In this document: positions 58,313-64,000 of the stretch, piece by piece | Position numbering within the stretch: the stretch's first letter is position 1 | Layout: each line of letters starts with the position of its first letter | NCBI GenBank assembly: GCA_029216955.1 | Contig: JANAVB010029819.1 | Coordinates: 38,234,877-38,298,876 of the forward strand | Reading direction: 5' to 3' | Origin: Iris pallida | Lineage: Eukaryota; Streptophyta; Magnoliopsida; Asparagales; Iridaceae | DNA length: 64,000 nucleotides | Program-made: the position numbers and the translations under genes | Notes under the pieces: model-generated | Seen by the model: the letters and a program-made list of their open reading frames with translations, nothing else | What the model was told of the DNA's origin: nothing | Database searches by the model: none

Positions 58313-58435
58313 GTGCTGGCTTTGACCATGGGAGAAGAAGGAATTACACCAGGTGAGGTAGTGGCAGGTACTATTCTTGTCAATACCTTTCCAGCTTCAG
58401 TATTATTTGATTCTGGTGCCTCGCATTTATTTATG
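58313..58435 (+). pseudogene. Protease N-terminal fragment, element C
   Basis: GEVVAGTILVNTFPASVLFD and SGASHLFM match the protease of A including the DSG active site, then the frame runs into the LTR of D at 58436. Confidence 0.88.
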
Positions 58436-58950
58436 TGTCACGACCCGCACCCGTTTTTTTTTTTAAAACGGATACGAGACGTGTCCAAGCCAGCCTACGC
58501 CGCAGTGTCGGCGGGTAGAACGCTGTCACGGCCACGAAGATCAAAATCACCAATAATCCAATGCTCATTCACAGAAACTAATTTAACTTACATTGATTAC
58601 AAGTTTTACATTTGAAGAAGAATATAAACTTGTACAAAAAAAGAATGGCTACATCTCAACTATCTAGCGTCTCTAGGCTTTTGTCTGCAAGTATCCCCGT
58701 CACTCCCAAGCTAAGAAAATCCACGGCTAACCTGAAAATGTTGGTTTTCAGTCAGGAATGGAACGAGCACAATCCACTGAATGCAATTTCAAATAAAGAA
58801 AATGACTATAAGACAAAGATTAGGCATCAATCATGAGTTTTGAAAATAACAGTAAAGCCGTGAGAAAATCAATAGTAAAAAATAGACCAATATACTTTCC
58901 ACCGTTAGAAGTACCTTTGACATGTGATCGGTCTGGGGTACTACACCGCA

Positions 58951-59195
58951 CGGTCTACGAGATCTACTGCATAAAGTAAACAAGGTCTACAAGATCTACT
59001 GCATGAAAGTAAACAAGGTCTACAAGATCTACTGCATGAAAGTAAACAAGGTCTACAAGATCTACTGTATTAAAGTAAACAAGGTCTACAAGATCTACTG
59101 CATGAAAGTAACAAGGTCTACAAGATCTACTGCATGAAAGTAAACAAGGTCTACAAGATCTACAATGTCTACGAGATCTACAAGGTCTACGGTCT
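58951..59195. repeat. 33 bp minisatellite in LTR of D
   Basis: Six full units and a part of GGTCTACAAGATCTACTGCA plus TGAAAGTAAACAA, the last unit collapsing into GTCTACGAGATCTAC repeats. Confidence 0.95.
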
Positions 59196-60540
59196 GATCA
59201 CACATCCTTGGTACTTCTCATTTCCGACTCAATAATTTATAATAGAGTATAAAATATCACATAACCAATGACTAATCAAAAATATAGTAAAGATCAATAT
59301 CGAAATGCAGACAATAAACTGTACTCGCCTGTGGTCCTTTGCTGGTGAAACCGACAATCTGAACTACTCAATGTACCACTATAGTCAAAACCCGTACAAC
59401 AGTCCCCGGAAGCTAAAATAAATAATACCAATGATCTCAGAATAGTCCAATTAGCTAGGATTGCCTGTCCTTAAGTCCAATTCTGGACACAGGGGTAAAA
59501 CGGTAATTTCGGACAAAAACGATGTCCGCCGTTGGACCCACTTTGTATCGAAAAGCGTGCCAGAGTCAACGGTCTCTAAAGTCGTCAAACTATATATCTA
59601 CGGATCCAGTTTTCCGATACGAACTCGACCGTATGTCCAAAGTTGGATTCCGGGGGCCGTGCACAAAATCGCTCGTTGAGTGGGACCGTGGGGCCCGCAA
59701 ATCGGTGATTTTATCAACGGTCTCAGAATCGGACCAAACTTGGCATACAGGATCAGAAAAATGATACGGTTCTGTTGGCGCAAGTTTCGTCTCGATCTGA
59801 CGAACGTGCACAAAGTAATTGGAGAATTTACAACGTGCACGATACGGGGAATTTCGACGGATACGCATCAAATTTGTCGCGCACACGCGACCAATTTGAA
59901 TTCCGTCAAAGCCCACACGACCACGAAACCGTTACGCAGCTTTCGATGCTTCCGGTTCACGACCACGTCGTCCCGATTGGCGTGACGCACGTCGTGTGGA
60001 ACAATTTTCAAGTTTTGAAAATAGATTTTTGGGAAACTTTGGAATTCGATTTCTTGACGCTGAGTCGATGATTTCGAATTCCGCAAGAAGGGATTTGAAG
60101 CCCTACATGTTGTCTAAAAGTCTCTTCAAAGAGATTTCTAAAATTCCTAACTGGTTGATCAGACACCATCTCGAAACATGAGTGTTTCGACTAGAAATCT
60201 ATTCTGATTTTGGGTGGTTTTTTGTCGACTTTGCGTCGATTTTTCTGACAACCTAGGGCTCTACAATTAATTCTAATTGAAGGGACTTGGAGTCGGATAG
60301 TTGGGCTTCGTACCTGAGAAATCGGTTCGTCACGAGGATGAGCGTGCACGACGAAACGTCGTCACGAAGTCGTCTCCTTCGCGGCTGAAACTGCTGTTCC
60401 TACTCGCGCACGCACGCGCGCGCGGTCTCTGGCCTGTGGCCGGCCGGCGGCGGCCGCCAGCGGCACGCGGAGGGCGCGTGGGGGTCGTCCAGCGGTGGCG
60501 CGGCTCTGGGTTAGGGTTTCCATGCCCCCATCTTCCCGAT

Positions 60541-61170
60541 TCTATATACATAGTATATATATATATGTTCGCTGACGAACAGGGGGCGCTGTTTATCAGC
60601 TGTCGGTTTGGGCTGTTTAAGAGGGCTCGGGTTAAAGGGGGGAAGCCCAGGCTCGGCCTGGCTTCAGTTGTTGGGTTGCCAATGCTGCTGGATCTCTTAT
60701 TCATTCTTCTTCTTCTTTTTTTTTTCCATTTCACTTTATTATTCCTATAATCAAATTAATAGTAAACTAAGTATGTATATATATATATATATACCAATAT
60801 ATGTTCACACAAATATCATTTATACATCTATATACGTATACCTATAATATATATATATATACACATACAAATACCCATATATATTATATTATATATACAC
60901 AAACGTACACATATTTATACACACCTACATTTATACATGGTAATATAATTTATATTTATATATAGGCACACGTACACATATATTATATCTATTATTGTAT
61001 ACACACATATATACGTATTTTATATACTCATACCCGATAAACACATGTATAAAAAAAAAATATATATATATATATATACACCTAACATATATATATATCT
61101 ATATAATATATATATATATATATATATTATTAATATATATTATATATATATATTATATATATTAATAGAT
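60541..61170. repeat. TA-rich microsatellite zone in LTR of D
   Basis: Interrupted TATATA and ACACATATA runs, matching the position of the pure TA tract at 29656-30200. Confidence 0.85.
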
Positions 61171-61820
61171 TATAAAAATATATTAGCTCACGATAAATCC
61201 TACGTTAAAATCCTATGATAAAGAAATAGTAATAAACCCAAAATTTATTATACAAAATCTTAAATAGAAAATATTTCCAATAAATTTAGGAAAAGTTTTT
61301 TCCATAATAATAATTCATCTAATATCAATAACCTTTATATAATAATTAACAATTATCTATGAAAATGAATAATAAACCATTAAAACAAATTACCAATACA
61401 CCTATACACCAGATGCCTCTACATGGACGTCTCTGGACGCATACATGACTACATGGCTCGGGTTTAGTTCAGGTCGAGTTCGGGCAAGTGTGGTACAACC
61501 GGCCTCCTAAAAGTCATACTATTAATAAATAAATAATTAAATCTTTTTATAGGGGTCAAATCGCAACTTGGCATGGTTTCCTAGTTAGGACACACTTATG
61601 GCTGGGTCTTCCTCTACCATGACTAAACACTAGTCAAAGCACGCCATTGGGCTATCCGTGCCATGATTCATAGTCGTCTTGTACTCCAAAACTCCATCAG
61701 GGCTAAGAATCATCTACCGTAATAATTAACTAAATAATTATTTACAAATCTAAAATTACCATTTAAGTCAAATAAATAAATAAATAAGAATATTCCAAAA
61801 TTTCGGGAAGGGGAGCTACA

Positions 61821-61834
61821 AATCTACCCACCTT
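61821..61834 (-). other. Polypurine tract, element D
   Basis: AAGGTGGGTAGATT on the minus strand, preceded by AATTTCGAGGACGAAATT, the sequence that ends Tekay-type pol genes. Confidence 0.8.
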
Positions 61835-63044
61835 AAAAATAATTTCGTCCTCGAAATTCTAATTCATAAACATGCCAAGAATTCAAACATGAAAATTAAC
61901 TAAAAAATAAATCCACTATTACCGCAATATCCTCGAATTTTAATTTCTCAGAACTATTTATATCCTTCTCCTAGCCATTTCGTAACTACGAATCCTCGAG
62001 GACTTCTACCCACCTTTGATCACACTACCCACTCCAAACACCCGACGTCATAACATTGTAACCCTCCAACTAGTTGTAAAAGTAACTACAAATCTTCAAG
62101 AGGAGTAAAGAGTATCCAACGATACAGCTACAAAGAGTATTTACGAACCATCGACTTATTTGCTATATGAGGCTACTCTAGTCTAGTCACCTGTTAAATC
62201 GAAGGACACTTGTTTCTCAGAGGGGCTTACATTCCATATGATATGAAAATTTCGTTCTCGAAGTTCTAGACAAGGTTCCATAATAGAACGGGATTTGAGA
62301 AATCAAGATTGTGATCTTATCCGTGGTTATTTAAAACACGAGCAAGGAACATAAATACAATACAAGATCGTATCTCGACTTCCAGGCAGATGGGATAGAG
62401 GTTACGAATGGGTTCACATTCTAAGGGGTGGAGATTACATAATAGGTATAGGGTCTGATTTCAAAAATAGTTCAATTCTATAGTCCAAGTATGGGGTGTG
62501 CATGGATGGGTTCTACTGGCCTTAATGGGTTCTCTATTTGGACATCATTCGTTGGTTGGATGAACATTAGATTTCGATCTATAAGGATTGGACAAGATCC
62601 TAATGATGAAACTCTTCCTTCTAATTAGCGTATCCTAGGTTGGGTTTCTATCCAAGGGTTGAGCTAGTTGCTAATCGAGTTGGTTAACTAGGTCCATAAG
62701 CCTGAATGCGCATTCAGTGACCTTTGTGTTTAAGCAGCACTTGAGGCCTCAATTGGGTGGTACACTAGTGGCATGTGCGTAGTGGGCTTCGAGTAGATCA
62801 CAACCATAGGTTGGGTTAAAAGAGTCGAGTCGAAGTTGAGTCTCTAGTGGAAATCGGAAAATATACCGGTATTACGGTAAGGATTATAGCTAGTCCTTTT
62901 AGACTCGAAAGTCGTACCCTAAAATAGAGTACAAGGGACGTATTTGAGTGAGACATGATATACCTAGATGAAGGTAGACTCGTCTAGATCTTGCATGTGA
63001 AATTTGTTGGAAGGTAACAGCTGGTCTCGTGCTCCGATTGTTAA
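61835..63044 (-). other. Noncoding internal region of element D
   Basis: No gag or pol motif is readable on either strand. If the segment at 63045-63176 is a 5' LTR remnant, this 1.2 kb would be the whole internal domain of a non-autonomous or internally deleted element; otherwise it is a long 3' untranslated region. Confidence 0.4.
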
Positions 63045-63189
63045 TGACACGACCGGGTACACAAAATGATCTACATGAAAAGTAGGAGTCCAATGAGACA
63101 CTAACTATCATTCTAATGGAATTCATTCTAATCACCCGGTAATCCTGGTATATCCTAAAATTTTAGAAGACTTACAGTCTACCCACCTT
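63045..63189 (-). repeat. Possible short or deleted LTR with flanking primer and polypurine sites
   Basis: On the minus strand AAGGTGGGTAGAC (63177-63189) precedes TGTAAGTCTTCTAAAATTTT, similar to the LTR start of D. 132 bp later comes CCCGGTCGTGTCA, similar to the LTR end of D. It is followed by ATCGGAGCACGAG, which resembles the initiator-Met primer site with changes. Confidence 0.35.
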
Positions 63190-64000
63190 AGAAGCTAAGT
63201 CATGGGTTTTGGAATAATGTGGTTAGAAGTATTCCAAAGTCCGAATATTGTGCCTCAACTTTGTTAATAGAGAATAAGGCATGGCGTAACGGAATACGGT
63301 AGGCGTAAGTCAAGTCAATGATCATTCCTCCATAAATGAGAAACGAGGGTGTATAATAACACATGGTCGATAACATAGAGGAACATACCCATCCATAGTG
63401 TACAAGAGTTATCGACGGGGTAACCTGCTCCAAGGCATATCATATGAAAAGATTTCTAACAACCAAGTCGTGAATTTCTATTTGTGTCGAGCCTTCCAGA
63501 CTATTGGCACAGGTTCTAGTTAAAGCAAGCTTCAAACAACAATTAGAGGCTCACAACAGTTGGTACTCTTGAGAATAGGAAGTCCCCTAGATTGGCTTTG
63601 ATCAAGGGAAAGATCCTAATCATTTTCGGACTCCAATGACTAGAAGATCAAAATAGTAGGTTTAGGGTCGAAGGGAGGGGATGAGTATCTTAAGGCAAGG
63701 TTCCAGTCACAGGACTGGCTGATAGTAGCTACACTTGCGTATTCCACTATCATAGCCATGAGGATACTCAATATCTATCCATCAATTACGAGCTTTCGTC
63801 TTTCCAGTCGGTAAAAGACAAAAATGATAAAGAGTTCAAGAGAGATGTCATAAATACAATCATGTGATTCAAAGGCGAATGTATAATTCAAGAGGAATTG
63901 TCAAGGCAGCCGCGGATGAGATCCTAGAGACATCTAATCTCAATCCACGTATGATAATAAAATGCGAACCAAATGCATCATGGTTGATCAGACCATAATA
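63190..64000. other. Unclassified sequence at window end
   Basis: No recognisable protein motif. The open frame at 63200-63433 is short and unsupported. Probably further retrotransposon-derived noncoding DNA. Confidence 0.4.

Larger units (their letters stand above)
53672..58435 (+). mobile_element. Gypsy element C (A/B family), shared-LTR arrangement, truncated both sides
   Basis: 53672-53722 is the last 51 bp of a Gypsy internal region, matching B at 18428-18480 and including the polypurine tract. The LTR 53723-56826 follows, then directly a leader, gag and the start of protease of another internal region, cut by D at 58436. Orientation is opposite to A and B. Confidence 0.85.
58436..61820 (-). 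repeat. 3' LTR of element D
   Basis: 3385 bp, TGTCACGACCC to GGGAGCTACA on the plus strand. A polypurine tract on its right shows that the internal region lies to the right and that the element is on the minus strand. It interrupts the protease of C; the left duplication should be TTATG (58431-58435), its partner outside the window. Contains a 33 bp array and AT-rich microsatellites (60541-61170). Confidence 0.87.

Noticed and set aside
58951..59195. CRISPR-like array
   Set aside because: Units are contiguous, with no unique spacers, in a plant LTR.
59461..60750. Overlapping frames of about 100-150 codons in the LTR of D
   Set aside because: They lie inside a defined LTR, on both strands, with no recognised motif.

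Overview
This window reads as repeat-dense, heterochromatin-like DNA from a large flowering-plant genome. I see no intact host gene, rRNA, tRNA or CRISPR array. Nearly all recognisable coding sequence is broken gag-pol from long terminal repeat (LTR) retrotransposons: Ty3/gypsy chromoviruses of Tekay/Del type and Ty1/copia elements, including one Sirevirus with an envelope-like ORF. CACTA-type DNA transposon ends and long AT microsatellites make up most of the rest. The species cannot be named from this sequence.

Layout. 1-1229: end of an LTR-like element (G) inserted in the chromodomain of the next element. 1230-15649: Gypsy element A, minus strand, split in gag by a complete 9.4 kb Sirevirus (5665-15098; target-site duplication, TSD, ACTTC). 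15650-18427: one LTR that is both the 5' LTR of A and the 3' LTR of B. 18428-24961: Gypsy element B, minus strand, with a solo LTR in its gag leader (23049-24649; TSD CTGGG). 24962-27616: 5' LTR of B. 27617-29153: right end of a CACTA element. 29157-30969: LTR fragment of the D family swollen by an AT tract of about 550 bp. 30970-34200: unclassified, with small local duplications. 35640-50797: decayed copia element E, plus strand, its RNase H split by complete Gypsy element F (39055-50578; minus strand; TSD CCCAG). 50798-53652: a probable second CACTA-type end followed by a 1 kb direct tandem duplication. 53672-58435: plus-strand Gypsy C, again a shared-LTR arrangement (51 bp internal tail, LTR, then gag and start of protease). 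58436-61820: minus-strand LTR of element D, inserted in C protease. 61821-64000: noncoding internal sequence of D and an unusual short LTR-like segment.

Insertion order can be read from the nesting. Sirevirus and solo LTR are younger than A and B, F is younger than E, D is younger than C, and G is younger than A. Each Gypsy unit has the usual order (LTR, candidate primer site, gag with two zinc knuckles, protease, RT, RNase H, integrase, chromodomain, polypurine tract, LTR), but the frames are interrupted by stops and single-base indels. Several stops are CAG to TAG changes, as expected from loss of methylated CHG cytosines. Some indels may be assembly errors.

Most worth a second look: two related small reading frames in the leader of F upstream of gag; a shared non-standard primer-binding-site candidate in A, B, C and F; a fully open envelope-like ORF inside an otherwise broken Sirevirus; two independent shared-LTR tandem structures; and the 1 kb tandem unit at 51.6-53.6 kb.
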